From Mucilaginibacter xinganensis (GTDB taxonomy: Bacteria > Bacteroidota > Bacteroidia > Sphingobacteriales > Sphingobacteriaceae), in contig NZ_CP022743.1 of NCBI RefSeq assembly GCF_002257585.1, forward strand, positions 4,836,001-4,900,000: a DNA stretch of 64,000 nucleotides. The letters are read 5' to 3'. The notes below the pieces were generated by a model, which was not told the DNA's origin, did not search any database, and saw only the letters and a program-made list of their open reading frames with translations. The first letter of the stretch is position 1. Each line of letters starts with the position of its first letter. Positions 34,138 to 43,532 of the stretch are shown here, one piece after another. Made by a program: the position numbers and the translations under genes.

Positions 34138-35103
34138 ATGGGATTATTTGATTTTTTCAAAAAAAAGGAAAGCACTCCGCAAGAACAGGAAGCGCTGGAT
34201 ACCGGTTTAGAAAAAACAAAGGATAACTTTTTTTCAAAAATAACCAAGGTAATAGCCGGAAAATCAAGCGTTGATGATGACGTGCTTGATGACCTGGAAG
34301 AGGTACTGGTAACGTCAGACGTTGGCGTTAAAACCACGCTGAAAATTATTGAGCGCATCCAGGCGCGGGTTGCCCGGGATAAATACATCGGCACATCTGA
34401 GCTGAATAGTCTTTTAAAGGATGAAATTCAGCAACTACTGGCCGAAAACAACAGTAACGACTTTACAAACTTTGAATATGGCAGCCACAAGCCCTATGTA
34501 ATAATGGTTGTGGGTGTAAATGGCGTAGGTAAAACCACTACCATTGGCAAACTGGCGCATAAGCTTAAGCAGGCCGGAAACAAAGTGGTATTAGGGGCGG
34601 CTGATACCTTTCGTGCCGCGGCTGTTGCGCAAATTCAACTTTGGGGCGAACGCGTGGGTGTAAAAGTTGTGGCACAGGCTATGGGGTCTGACCCTGCCTC
34701 GGTTGCTTATGATACGTTGCGTTCAGCGGTTGCTAATGGCGATGATGTAGCAATTATTGATACTGCCGGCCGCTTACACAACAAAGTGGGCCTGATGAAC
34801 GAGCTTACCAAGATCAAGAATGTGATGCAAAAGGTTGTTCCCGGTGCCCCGCATGAAATATTACTGGTATTGGATGCTTCAACCGGGCAAAATGCAATTG
34901 AGCAATGCAAGCAATTTACTGAGGCTACCGATGTTAATGCGCTGGCTCTAACCAAGCTTGATGGTACGGCAAAAGGCGGTGTAGTGATTGGAATTTCGGA
35001 TCAGTTTAAGATCCCGGTAAAATATATAGGTGTTGGTGAAAGCATGAACGATTTGCAGTTGTTTGACAGGCAGGAGTTCGTGAACAGCCTTTTTAAACAA
35101 TAA
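34138..35103 (+). CDS. ftsY: FtsY, signal recognition particle receptor GTPase
   Basis: A 321-residue SRP GTPase with N, G and M-less layout: helical N domain (about 20-110), P-loop G-V-N-G-V-G-K-T-T-T-I-G-K, D-T-F-R-A-A-A-V-A-Q, D-T-A-G-R and T-K-L-D-G-T-A-K-G-G. The acidic A domain of E. coli FtsY is almost absent, as is usual in Bacteroidota. It docks SRP-ribosome complexes to the Sec translocon at the inner membrane. A REP-like element separates it from rimO. Confidence 0.96.
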   Translation: MGLFDFFKKKESTPQEQEALDTGLEKTKDNFFSKITKVIAGKSSVDDDVLDDLEEVLVTSDVGVKTTLKIIERIQARVARDKYIGTSELNSLLKDEIQQLLAENNSNDFTNFEYGSHKPYVIMVVGVNGVGKTTTIGKLAHKLKQAGNKVVLGAADTFRAAAVAQIQLWGERVGVKVVAQAMGSDPASVAYDTLRSAVANGDDVAIIDTAGRLHNKVGLMNELTKIKNVMQKVVPGAPHEILLVLDASTGQNAIEQCKQFTEATDVNALALTKLDGTAKGGVVIGISDQFKIPVKYIGVGESMNDLQLFDRQEFVNSLFKQ

Positions 35104-35120
35104 AAATTAAATAACACCGT

Positions 35121-35203
35121 CCTTGAAAGAAACGAAGCAGCCTTTGGCCTGCAGAGCCGCTCTGAATAGTTCAGCGGTCCCTTCGTTCCTCGCAATGACG
35201 CTT
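35121..35203. repeat. REP-like palindromic intergenic element
   Basis: Outer arms AACGAAG (35131-35137) and CTTCGTT (35181-35187) enclose two smaller stem-loops (35137-35152 and 35157-35177). The right end, read on the minus strand as CGTCATTGCGAGGAACGAAG, is a sequence I know as widespread between genes in Sphingobacteria and Flavobacteria. Confidence 0.6.
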
Positions 35204-35210
35204 TAGATAA

Positions 35211-36548
35211 GTGATGAGGACAAAATCAATTAGCACTCCTGCGGTTACCAGTAAGCCACGTGTAAATGTAGTTACTTTAGGCTGTAGCAAAAACATATAC
35301 GATTCCGAGATCCTGATGGGACAGCTGAAAGGCAACCATTTTGATGTGGTGCACGAGGCGGAGAAGGTAAATAGCAATGATATTATTGTAATTAATACCT
35401 GCGGATTTATTGACAATGCCAAGCAAGAATCTATAGATACGATTTTACAATACAGCGAGCTTAAAGAACAGGGTAAAGTTGGCAAAGTAATTGTTACCGG
35501 CTGCCTTTCTGAACGCTACAAACCGGAACTTGAAGCAGAGATAGCTAATGTAGATTCGTGGTTTGGCACTAATGACCTGCAAAACCTATTAAGTTCTGTT
35601 GGTGCCGATTATAAGCATGAGCTGATTGGCGAACGACTGTTAACCACTCCAAAACATTTTGCCTACTTTAAAATAGCCGAAGGCTGTAATCGCCCCTGCT
35701 CATTTTGCGCCATCCCGCTAATGAGAGGCAAGCACTTAAGTTCACCTATTGACCAACTGGTTAAAGATGCACAAGCTTTAGCTAAAAACGGCACAAAGGA
35801 ACTGATACTGATTGCACAGGACCTAACCTATTACGGGCTCGACCTGTATGGCAAACGTAACCTGGATGAGCTGCTTCGCCGTTTATCTGATGTTAATGGT
35901 ATTGAATGGATCAGGCTGCAGTATGCATACCCTTCAGGCTTCCCTATCGAGATCCTGGATGTGATGAACGAGCGCGACAACATCTGTAAATACATGGATA
36001 TGCCGTTGCAGCACATCAGCGATGATATGCTTAAATCCATGCGCCGCGGTATCACCAAACAAAAAACTATTGACGTAGTAAACCAGATTCGTGATAAAGT
36101 ACCCGGCATAGCCATGCGTACCACGTTGATAACAGGCTACCCGGGCGAAACTGAAAAAGATTTTGAAGAAATGCAGCAATGGGTTGAGGATACCAAATTC
36201 GACCGTTTAGGCTGTTTCACCTACTCGCACGAAGAAAAAACACATGCCTATGCATTGGTTGATGATGTGCCAGAAGAAGTAAAACAGCAAAGAGCCGATG
36301 CCATAATGGAAATTCAACAAGGCATTTCTTTTGATAAGAACCAGGAAAAAATCGGCAATACCTATAAAGTTTTGGTTGATAAAAAAGATGGCGCTTACTT
36401 TGTTGGCCGTACGGAATATGATTCGCCTGAAGTGGATAACGAGGTGTTAATTGACGCCAGCATTGATTATGCCACCGTTGGCAGCTTTGTTAATGTAAAA
36501 ATTGACACAGCTGAAGACTTTGATCTTTATGGACATATTGTAAAATAA
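35211..36548 (+). CDS. rimO: RimO, ribosomal protein S12 methylthiotransferase
   Basis: A 445-residue radical SAM methylthiotransferase. It has the UPF0004 domain with V-T-L-G-C-S-K-N and two further Cys, the radical SAM triad C-N-R-P-C-S-F-C-A-I-P (4Fe-4S ligands) and a C-terminal TRAM domain ending D-L-Y-G-H-I-V-K. The L-G-C-S-K-N-x-x-D-S-E start distinguishes RimO from MiaB. It methylthiolates an Asp of ribosomal protein S12. A start a few codons downstream is possible but the full frame fits the family. Confidence 0.95.
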   Translation: MMRTKSISTPAVTSKPRVNVVTLGCSKNIYDSEILMGQLKGNHFDVVHEAEKVNSNDIIVINTCGFIDNAKQESIDTILQYSELKEQGKVGKVIVTGCLSERYKPELEAEIANVDSWFGTNDLQNLLSSVGADYKHELIGERLLTTPKHFAYFKIAEGCNRPCSFCAIPLMRGKHLSSPIDQLVKDAQALAKNGTKELILIAQDLTYYGLDLYGKRNLDELLRRLSDVNGIEWIRLQYAYPSGFPIEILDVMNERDNICKYMDMPLQHISDDMLKSMRRGITKQKTIDVVNQIRDKVPGIAMRTTLITGYPGETEKDFEEMQQWVEDTKFDRLGCFTYSHEEKTHAYALVDDVPEEVKQQRADAIMEIQQGISFDKNQEKIGNTYKVLVDKKDGAYFVGRTEYDSPEVDNEVLIDASIDYATVGSFVNVKIDTAEDFDLYGHIVK

Positions 36549-36681
36549 ACCCCTTTTGATTTATCGGATGTTTATTTTATAATTTTAAAGTATAAATTCG
36601 ACAGCTTAACAGTGGATGGCAGCTTGATGCTTATACCGGGTTCCCCTAAGTCCGGATATAATATCCTGCATCCTAAATCAA

Positions 36682-38274
36682 ATGATGGACTCAGCCTGTA
36701 TAAACTACAAAGACACGGGATTTTTTTCCCAAACGGTTATTGATTACCTGGACGATGTCCCTGCACTTCGCCCATATTATGGTTACCGCCCGGATCTGAG
36801 CGGATTTGCCGCACTGCTTAAAAACAAAAAAGTTATTGCGGACCGTTCCGTTCTTGTTAAAGTACTGGCTGATCAATACCTCCATATGCCCACGGCGGAT
36901 GAGGTTCAACACAACATTTCCCTTTTAAACAACAGTAATTCCTACACCATTACAACCGGGCACCAGCTTAACATATTTGCCGGCCCGCTATACTTTATTT
37001 ACAAAATTGTTACCGCCATTAAGTTAGCCGGCCAGTTAAAAGAACAATTCCCCGACAAGGATTTTGTTCCGGTTTACTGGATGGCGTCGGAAGATCATGA
37101 CTTTGCCGAAATTAACTACACCAACATAGGCGGTAAAAAAGTACACTGGTGGTACGAAGCATCGGGCGCTACGGGCAGGATTAACCCGGATACCATGCGC
37201 CAGGCACTTAACCAGTATAAAGGCGCTCTGGGAATTGAACGCCATGCCAATGAACTTGCCGAAATTGTAGAAACTGCCTACACCAAATTTGATAAACTTG
37301 CTGACGCTACCCGTTACCTGGTTAACGCTTTGTTTGGCCGGTATGGCCTGGTTATTATTGATGCGGATGATCATCGCTTTAAGCAATCATTTGCACCAGT
37401 AATTGAACAGGACATTATTGAGCAAAACAGCTTTAAGCATATTGATGATACTAATAAAAAATTGCACGAGATAGGTGTACACATCCAGGTAAATCCCCGC
37501 GAGATCAATTTCTTTTACCTGATGGACGGATTGCGCGAGCGTATAGTTTTTGAACACGACACCTACAAGGTATTAAACAGCGAGATCAGCTTTACCGAAT
37601 CAGAATTAAAAGCCGAAATAAACCTTTATCCGGAACGATTTAGTCCTAATGTTGTAATGCGCCCGCTTTACCAGGAATACATTCTTCCAAACATAGCCTA
37701 TATAGGCGGCGGTGCCGAAGTGGTTTACTGGCTGGAACTAAAATCAAACTTTGAGCACTATAAAGTTGACTTCCCTATCCTTATCCTGCGCAATTCGGGA
37801 CTGGTGATCAATAAGGAAACGGCATCGAAAATTGCTAAAATGGAGCTGCAGCCTGCCGATTTATTTAAAAGCAGCGACGATATTAAAAACGATTGGGTAA
37901 AAAAACATAGCGCGCACAATTTAACGCTTGCTGAAGAATGGCGCGAACTAACCAGCGTTTTTGAAAAGATAAAACTACGGGCCTATAAAATTGATAATAC
38001 TTTGGCCCCATCTGCCGAAGCGGTACAGGCCAGGCTGAAACATGCCATTGATAACCTGGAGAAAAAACTGGTAAAGGCTGAAAAGCGCAACTATCATATC
38101 CGGTTGGAGCAGGTTGAACATATTAAAAGTGATATTTTCCCAAAAAACAGCCTGCAGGAACGAACTGAAAATTTTGGACTGTTTTATGTAAAATGGGGCC
38201 GGGATTTTATTGATGAGCTTGTGCGCCACTTTGAACCGTTGGATTTTAATTTTACCGTGTTGACGGAGAAATAA
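36682..38274 (+). CDS. bshC: BshC, putative cysteine ligase of bacillithiol synthesis
   Basis: A 530-residue protein with the BshC hallmarks: T-G-H-Q-L-N-I-F-A-G-P-L-Y-F-I-Y-K, V-P-V-Y-W-M-A-S-E-D-H-D-F-A-E and a long Lys-rich coiled coil near residues 440-490. BshC adds L-cysteine to GlcN-malate, the last step to bacillithiol. With bshA at 14173-15312 it shows that the organism makes this thiol. The two genes are 21 kb apart, as in other Bacteroidota, so not an operon. An alpha/beta hydrolase frame starts 11 bases downstream and may be co-transcribed. Confidence 0.95.
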   Translation: MMDSACINYKDTGFFSQTVIDYLDDVPALRPYYGYRPDLSGFAALLKNKKVIADRSVLVKVLADQYLHMPTADEVQHNISLLNNSNSYTITTGHQLNIFAGPLYFIYKIVTAIKLAGQLKEQFPDKDFVPVYWMASEDHDFAEINYTNIGGKKVHWWYEASGATGRINPDTMRQALNQYKGALGIERHANELAEIVETAYTKFDKLADATRYLVNALFGRYGLVIIDADDHRFKQSFAPVIEQDIIEQNSFKHIDDTNKKLHEIGVHIQVNPREINFFYLMDGLRERIVFEHDTYKVLNSEISFTESELKAEINLYPERFSPNVVMRPLYQEYILPNIAYIGGGAEVVYWLELKSNFEHYKVDFPILILRNSGLVINKETASKIAKMELQPADLFKSSDDIKNDWVKKHSAHNLTLAEEWRELTSVFEKIKLRAYKIDNTLAPSAEAVQARLKHAIDNLEKKLVKAEKRNYHIRLEQVEHIKSDIFPKNSLQERTENFGLFYVKWGRDFIDELVRHFEPLDFNFTVLTEK

Positions 38275-38285
38275 GATACTTTTAT

Positions 38286-38822
38286 ATGACCTTCCAATCT
38301 ACCATCCTCATCATCCCCGGTCTTGGCAACTCAGGACCGCAGCATTGGCAGTCTGTCTGGGAAAACAAGTTTAATTTTAAGCGGGTTGAACAGCAGGAAT
38401 GGGATACTCCCGTTTGTGATGACTGGATTGAGTCAATTAATAACGAAGTCAGCAAATACGACCCGGCCAATGTGATCCTGGTTGGGCATAGCCTGGCATG
38501 TACCACCATTGCCTATTGGGCGTAAAAATTCAACGTTAAAATTAAAGCTGCCCTGTTAGTTGGCCCAAGTGACACAGAAGCGGATACCTACCCGCCCGGA
38601 ACCAGCGGCTTTAAACCTGTACCCTTGTTTACACTTCCGTTCAAATCAATAGTTGTGGCAAGCACTAATGATTATTATGTAACCTATGAGCGTGCCACGC
38701 TTTTTGCGGAAAGTTGGGGTGCCGACCTGGTGAATATTGGCGATGCGGGCCATATTAATGTGGCATCCGGCTTTGGAGAATGGAATGAAGGCCTGGAGAT
38801 ATTGAAATGGCTGGACAGCTAA
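38286..38822 (+). pseudogene. RBBP9/YdeN-type alpha/beta hydrolase broken by an in-frame stop
   Basis: One continuous frame of 178 sense codons with a single TAA at 38523-38525. The first part has I-P-G-L-G-N-S-G-P-Q-H-W and the nucleophile elbow G-H-S-L-A-C; the part after the stop goes on in the same frame with A-A-L-L-V-G-P-S-D, the acid in S-T-N-D-Y-Y and the His in D-A-G-H-I-N-V, so the Asp and His of the triad are cut off. Joined, it has normal length for the family (serine hydrolases of unknown substrate). A CAA-to-TAA change would explain it, as would a sequencing error. Confidence 0.88.
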
Positions 38823-38848
38823 TACCATCCTGACTGCTATATTTGCAG

Positions 38849-39922
38849 ATGCTTATCTCCGAATCTTCATTACGCGGTTTCACACACAAGATCTTTCTTT
38901 CTATGGGTTGCAGTGACGAACATGCTTCGCTGGCTGCTGATGTATTGTTACAGGCTGACCTGCGGGGAATTGATTCGCACGGTGTTGCACGACTGATAGG
39001 CTATGTGCGCCTTTGGGAAAGTAAAAGAATAAATACCAACCCTAAGATCACCATCGTTCATGAAACGCCCACCACGGCCACGGTTGACGGAGATGCGGGA
39101 CTTGGACTGGTGGTGGCCCCCTTTGCAATGCGGCTGGCCATCCAAAAAGCCGGACAGTATGGCTCGGGCTGGGTATCGGTACGAAATTCCAATCATTTCG
39201 GCATTGCGGGTTATCACAGTTTACTTGCTGTTGAAAAAGAGATGATCGGCATTGCCATGACCAATGCTAGTCCGCTGGTTGCCCCTACGTACTCCAATGA
39301 ACGCCTGCTGGGCACCAATCCAATGTGCTATGCCTTCCCGGCCGGCAAGTACCCGCCGGTTGTGGTTGATATGGCTACATCGGCCGCCGCTAACGGTAAG
39401 CTGGAAATTGCCCAGCGTGCCGGAAAACCCGTTCCGGAAGGGTGGATCCAGGATGCAAAAGGAAATTACACTACCGATCCGCATGCCTTAAAAAGCGGAG
39501 GATCACTGTTGCCGCTCGGCAGTGATAAGGAACACGGCAGCCATAAGGGATTCGGCTTAAGTGCCGTGGTCGATATTTTTTCAGCAGTATTGTCAGGGGC
39601 TAATTACGGGCCCTGGGTACCGCCATTTGTTGCTTTTTTACAGCCACCGGCAGATCCTGTCGGGCTTGGGATAGGCCATTTTGTAGGTGCTATGCGGGTA
39701 GATGGATTTCGCCCGGTAGACGAGTTTAAAATACACATGGATAACTGGATCGGCAGGTTTAAATCAGCATCAACCATTGATCCCGACCAAAAAGTCATTA
39801 TCCCCGGCGAACCGGAACTGGAAGCGGCAAAAGAAAGAAAAACTAAGGGTATCCCGCTGGTTGATGCTGTGGTTGCTGATTTGAACGGCTTGGCGAAGAG
39901 GTTCGGAATAGAAGAGTTATAA
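38849..39922 (+). CDS. Ldh-family NAD(P)-dependent oxidoreductase (malate/L-lactate dehydrogenase type 2)
   Basis: The ATG at 38849 is used; two more codons open upstream from a TTG. The 357-residue protein matches the Ldh_2 family (DpkA, YiaK, sulfolactate dehydrogenase): L-Q-A-D-L-R-G-I-D-S-H-G-V-A-R-L near the start, R-N-S-N-H-F-G-I-A-G-Y and D-M-A-T-S-A-A-A-N-G-K. The His in D-S-H-G is a known catalytic residue of the group. These enzymes reduce or oxidise 2-oxo/2-hydroxy acids; the exact substrate cannot be told. It stands alone. Confidence 0.9.
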   Translation: MLISESSLRGFTHKIFLSMGCSDEHASLAADVLLQADLRGIDSHGVARLIGYVRLWESKRINTNPKITIVHETPTTATVDGDAGLGLVVAPFAMRLAIQKAGQYGSGWVSVRNSNHFGIAGYHSLLAVEKEMIGIAMTNASPLVAPTYSNERLLGTNPMCYAFPAGKYPPVVVDMATSAAANGKLEIAQRAGKPVPEGWIQDAKGNYTTDPHALKSGGSLLPLGSDKEHGSHKGFGLSAVVDIFSAVLSGANYGPWVPPFVAFLQPPADPVGLGIGHFVGAMRVDGFRPVDEFKIHMDNWIGRFKSASTIDPDQKVIIPGEPELEAAKERKTKGIPLVDAVVADLNGLAKRFGIEEL

Positions 39923-39967
39923 ATTTTGTTATTTAAGGTAATATTAAAAACCCGACAAGGCAACAGA

Positions 39968-41419
39968 CTATTTTATCAACCTGAAAATCCTGCTCCACCT
40001 GGTTTGATGTAAAAAGCCGGCAGTTTCGTCGGTACTCATCCAGATAAACAAAGCCTTGCCCACAATATGATCTTCCGGCACCAGGCCCCAAAAGCGGGAA
40101 TCTTCTGAATTATGACGATTATCTCCCATCATCCAGTAATAATCCTGCTTAAAAGTATAGGCCATGGCTAGTCTACCGTTGATCATCAAATTTTTCCCTG
40201 ACATCGCCACTTTATTATATTCATAAACTTCAATAGCCCGTTTGTATAATGGGATAGTTAAACTATCCAGCATGACTGTCCAGCCTTTTTTAGGGACGAT
40301 GATCGGGCCAAGGTTGTCCACGTTCCATTTGAAATGATCATCGTGGGGAAATATTCGCGGATCAGCGGTATAAAGCGGCTGAAAATATTCCCTTACAATT
40401 TTTACGTTGCTATAGCTCCCTAATTTTCTTGCAGCTTGCCGGGTCATCAGCATTTCATAATTATCATTGCCAAATTGCTGGCTTTGTTCAATATGCAGCT
40501 GTCTTAAAACCAGCGAGTCAACAGGAGCTCCATTAGTGTTTACAAGAAAAGCCTGTTGGGCCTCCGCAGGTTCATTCATCATTTTGCCATTGATATACAC
40601 CCGGGCATTTATTAAGCGCAGGGTATCGCCGGGTTCTGCCTGGCATCGCTTAATAAAATTTTCACGTTTATCAACCGGGCGGTAATATGGCGAGTCCGCA
40701 TCCACCGGGTAATTGAAAACTACCACATCGCCCCTTTTAACATGCGTTATACCCGGCAAGCGGAAATACGGCAGCCTGATCCCGCCCCAATAGGCGGGGG
40801 TATTTATAAGCGGCATGGTATGATGGGCAAAAGGAAAAGCTACCGGCGTTATGGGCATGCGGGCACCGTAGTTAATTTTGCTTACAAATAAATAATCGCC
40901 AATTAAAAGCGAACTTTCCATTGATCCGCTTGGGATCACATACGCCTCGATAAATAGCGATCGAATGAGCGTTGCAGCAACTGTGGCGAACAGAATAGCT
41001 CCAGACCATTCCCGTACCGCAGAGTTTGTTAAGTTTTCGTGTTGAATTTCTTTAAACTCCCTGCTTGCCGATGGTCCCAGGTATTTGGTTTTTTTTTCAA
41101 GGCCCCATTTAGGCAGGTAAATAAAAGGCAACACAAATGCCGCCGCCTGCTGCCTGATGCTAAATTTGCCATACGATTTAATAAAATCAATATAAACACC
41201 AATCCCGGCTACTACATTAATTACAGGAACCGCAAGCCAGATAAGCCACCATGCTGGCCGGCCGCTTAACCTTAACATTATATAAAAAGAGTATATCGGA
41301 ACGAGTGCTTCCCAGCCGGGCCGGCCGGCTTTTTTAAACAACATCCATTGCCCTGCCAAACACAGAACAATGGATGGAACGAGGACAAGAAAAATCCCCG
41401 GTAAAGTAGTTGTTTCCAA
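39968..41419 (-). CDS. lepB: Signal peptidase I with N-terminal DUF5684-like membrane domain
   Basis: A 483-residue fusion. Residues 1-110 form about four membrane helices ([14 protein letters not shown] is typical of DUF5684), followed by an S26 signal peptidase with catalytic Ser166 (P-S-G-S-M-E-S-S-L) and Lys257 (R-E-N-F-I-K-R-C). The conserved [11 protein letters not shown] box D is near residue 435. It removes signal peptides from Sec-exported proteins on the periplasmic face. Its start codon is the base after the stop of the other lepB, so both are translated from one mRNA. Confidence 0.93.
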   Translation of the reverse strand: METTTLPGIFLVLVPSIVLCLAGQWMLFKKAGRPGWEALVPIYSFYIMLRLSGRPAWWLIWLAVPVINVVAGIGVYIDFIKSYGKFSIRQQAAAFVLPFIYLPKWGLEKKTKYLGPSASREFKEIQHENLTNSAVREWSGAILFATVAATLIRSLFIEAYVIPSGSMESSLLIGDYLFVSKINYGARMPITPVAFPFAHHTMPLINTPAYWGGIRLPYFRLPGITHVKRGDVVVFNYPVDADSPYYRPVDKRENFIKRCQAEPGDTLRLINARVYINGKMMNEPAEAQQAFLVNTNGAPVDSLVLRQLHIEQSQQFGNDNYEMLMTRQAARKLGSYSNVKIVREYFQPLYTADPRIFPHDDHFKWNVDNLGPIIVPKKGWTVMLDSLTIPLYKRAIEVYEYNKVAMSGKNLMINGRLAMAYTFKQDYYWMMGDNRHNSEDSRFWGLVPEDHIVGKALFIWMSTDETAGFLHQTRWSRIFRLIK

Positions 41420-42568
41420 TTAATTGATCCCTCTGAACAACCGGCTCCAGCGGATCTTGCTGAAGAATGATGCGGTATCATCCCAGCTCATCCAAATAAA
41501 TAAAGCTTTACCCACAATATGATCTTCGGGAACAAATCCCCAAAAGCGCGAGTCGTCAGAATCGTGACGGTTATCGCCCATCATCCAGAAGTAATTCATT
41601 TTAAAGGTATAGCTGTCGGCTTTTTTGCCATTAATAAATATATCGCTACCCTTAACCTCTATTTTGCTATTTTCATAAGTACGGATACAACGCTCGTAAA
41701 GCGGGTAGGTCATGCTGTCCAACTTTACCGTCCAGCCTTTTTTAGGGATGATTATAGGGCCGTAATTATCCACGCTCCATTTAAAATCGGGCTGCCTACC
41801 GTTGAGCATCAGGTTTGGTGGCCCAACCGGGTGCCCCGGGTTTGTAGGGTAAACCGGTCCGTTAGGATCAGTTACGCCTTTTTGCGAAAGGATTTGTTTA
41901 AACGATTTGATATTCGAATAGCTTTTTAACTTATCGGCGCTTTCCTTTGTCATCGCCTGGTAGCTGTGCCCTTCATAAAGTGTAATTTTCAACTCGTCAG
42001 TAATTTGCGGGTTAAGGTCAACGCCATTGGTGTTGTAGCTGTATTCCATTTGCTCGCCCGGAGGATTGGGGGCGGCTTTACCGTTAACATAAACCTGCCC
42101 GTCAACAACGCTTAAAGTATCGCCAGGTGCGCCCTGGCAACGTTTTATAAAGTTTTCACGTTTGTCAACCGGTCTGTAAAATGGCGAATCCGCATCCATA
42201 GGATAATTAAACACTACCACATCGCCTTTTTTTACATCGCTTAAGCCCGGCAGGCGGTAGTAAGGGAGTTGTATGCCGTCCCAATAAGCCTTGGTATTAA
42301 TAAGCGGCATGGTGTGGTGTGCAAACGGAAACGCTATTGGCGTTATAGGTGTGCGGGCGCCGTAGTTAACCTTGCTTACAAATAAAAAGTCGCCAACAAG
42401 CAGCGATCTTTCCATGGAAGGTGTGGGGATTACATAGGCTTCTATAAAAAACGTACGAATCAGCGTTGCTGCTATCACCGCAAAAACAATAGCATCGGTC
42501 CATTCGCGCACTGCGCTTTTCTTCTTTTTGGGGGTATCTTTCTTTTTACTCCAGAATTTCCAGTTCAT
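41420..42568 (-). CDS. lepB: Signal peptidase I
   Basis: A 382-residue S26 signal peptidase with a single N-terminal anchor (about 22-42), catalytic Ser51 in I-P-T-P-S-M-E-R-S-L and Lys142 in R-E-N-F-I-K-R-C, and box D G-D-N-R-H-D-S-D-D-S-R. The insert between boxes C and D is long and Pro/Gly-rich, as usual for Bacteroidota. It is the upstream member of a tandem pair and has high similarity to the second copy in the catalytic core, pointing to duplication. It lies behind dapB on the same strand. Confidence 0.95.
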   Translation of the reverse strand: MNWKFWSKKKDTPKKKKSAVREWTDAIVFAVIAATLIRTFFIEAYVIPTPSMERSLLVGDFLFVSKVNYGARTPITPIAFPFAHHTMPLINTKAYWDGIQLPYYRLPGLSDVKKGDVVVFNYPMDADSPFYRPVDKRENFIKRCQGAPGDTLSVVDGQVYVNGKAAPNPPGEQMEYSYNTNGVDLNPQITDELKITLYEGHSYQAMTKESADKLKSYSNIKSFKQILSQKGVTDPNGPVYPTNPGHPVGPPNLMLNGRQPDFKWSVDNYGPIIIPKKGWTVKLDSMTYPLYERCIRTYENSKIEVKGSDIFINGKKADSYTFKMNYFWMMGDNRHDSDDSRFWGFVPEDHIVGKALFIWMSWDDTASFFSKIRWSRLFRGIN

Positions 42569-42702
42569 GTTTACAATATTGGGAATTTATTATCAGTTTT
42601 AAGAGCGGTGACCCAGGAAATCAACAATCAGGACGAAAAACTTAGTGTTCGGCTGTGTAATGATCTTTTGACATTGGTTACCCGCTCTTGCGTTGTTATA
42701 TT

Positions 42703-43452
42703 TTATTTAAAGTCAAACATATCATTAACCGAATAAAACCCGGTTTTTCCCTGGATCCACTCAGCGGCCAAAACGGCACCCAATGCGAAGCCATTGCGGT
42801 TATGCGCGGTATGTTTAAATTCTATCGAGTCGATCTCTGAATCATAAATAACGGTATGTGTTCCTGGCACACCGTCAATCCGGAACGATTCGATAAGTAG
42901 CTGGTCGCCTTTTACATTATCATCGCTATTTTCAGCACCATCCGCTGTAAGTACATTCACCCAGTCTTTTTTTGAATCCAGGTTATCAATAATTCCTTCT
43001 GCAATGGTAATAGCGGTACCGCTTGGCGAATCGAGTTTTTGTGTATGGTGGATCTCTTCTATCTGCACATCATAATACGGGTAGTTATTCATCAGCTTTG
43101 CAAGCACCTTGTTTACATGGAAAAATATGTTTACACCCACACTAAAGTTTGTGGCATACAGCATAGCTGTACTGCTGCGCTCATATTGTTCTTTTAATTG
43201 TTGTATGTTGCTGTACCAGCCGGTTGTACCCACAATAACAGGCACGCCCGCGTTAAGGCAATGCTCAATATTACCCAGTACGGTGTGAGGGGTGCTAAAC
43301 TCTATTGCAACATCTGCCAGTTGCAGGTTTTCAGCCGTAAGTTCATGCTGGTTATCCTGGTCAATTTTTAATACTATTTCATGCTTACGGTCGGTAGCTA
43401 TCTTTTCAATGATCTTGCCCATCTTTCCGTATCCTAATAACGCAATCTTCAT
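42703..43452 (-). CDS. dapB: DapB, 4-hydroxy-tetrahydrodipicolinate reductase
   Basis: A 249-residue NAD(P)H-dependent reductase. It has the nucleotide-binding start L-G-Y-G-K-M-G-K-I-I-E, V-G-T-T-G-W and the substrate motif I-E-E-I-H-H-T-Q-K-L-D-S-P-S-G-T-A with the catalytic His and Lys. It makes tetrahydrodipicolinate for lysine and diaminopimelate (peptidoglycan) synthesis. It lies between DUF5683 and the lepB pair in the conserved parA-parB-DUF5683-dapB-lepB order. Confidence 0.96.
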   Translation of the reverse strand: MKIALLGYGKMGKIIEKIATDRKHEIVLKIDQDNQHELTAENLQLADVAIEFSTPHTVLGNIEHCLNAGVPVIVGTTGWYSNIQQLKEQYERSSTAMLYATNFSVGVNIFFHVNKVLAKLMNNYPYYDVQIEEIHHTQKLDSPSGTAITIAEGIIDNLDSKKDWVNVLTADGAENSDDNVKGDQLLIESFRIDGVPGTHTVIYDSEIDSIEFKHTAHNRNGFALGAVLAAEWIQGKTGFYSVNDMFDFK

Positions 43453-43532
43453 GCTGATTTTTTATTGTTTTGATATAATGCTAACAAACATACTAATTGA
43501 TTATTAAGCAAGATAAGCAGCCTGGATAATTA

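Noticed and set aside
38523-38525. Recoding (selenocysteine, pyrrolysine or readthrough) at the hydrolase stop
   Set aside because: The codon is TAA, which is not used for selenocysteine or pyrrolysine, and no recoding structure was seen; a nonsense mutation or sequencing error is simpler.
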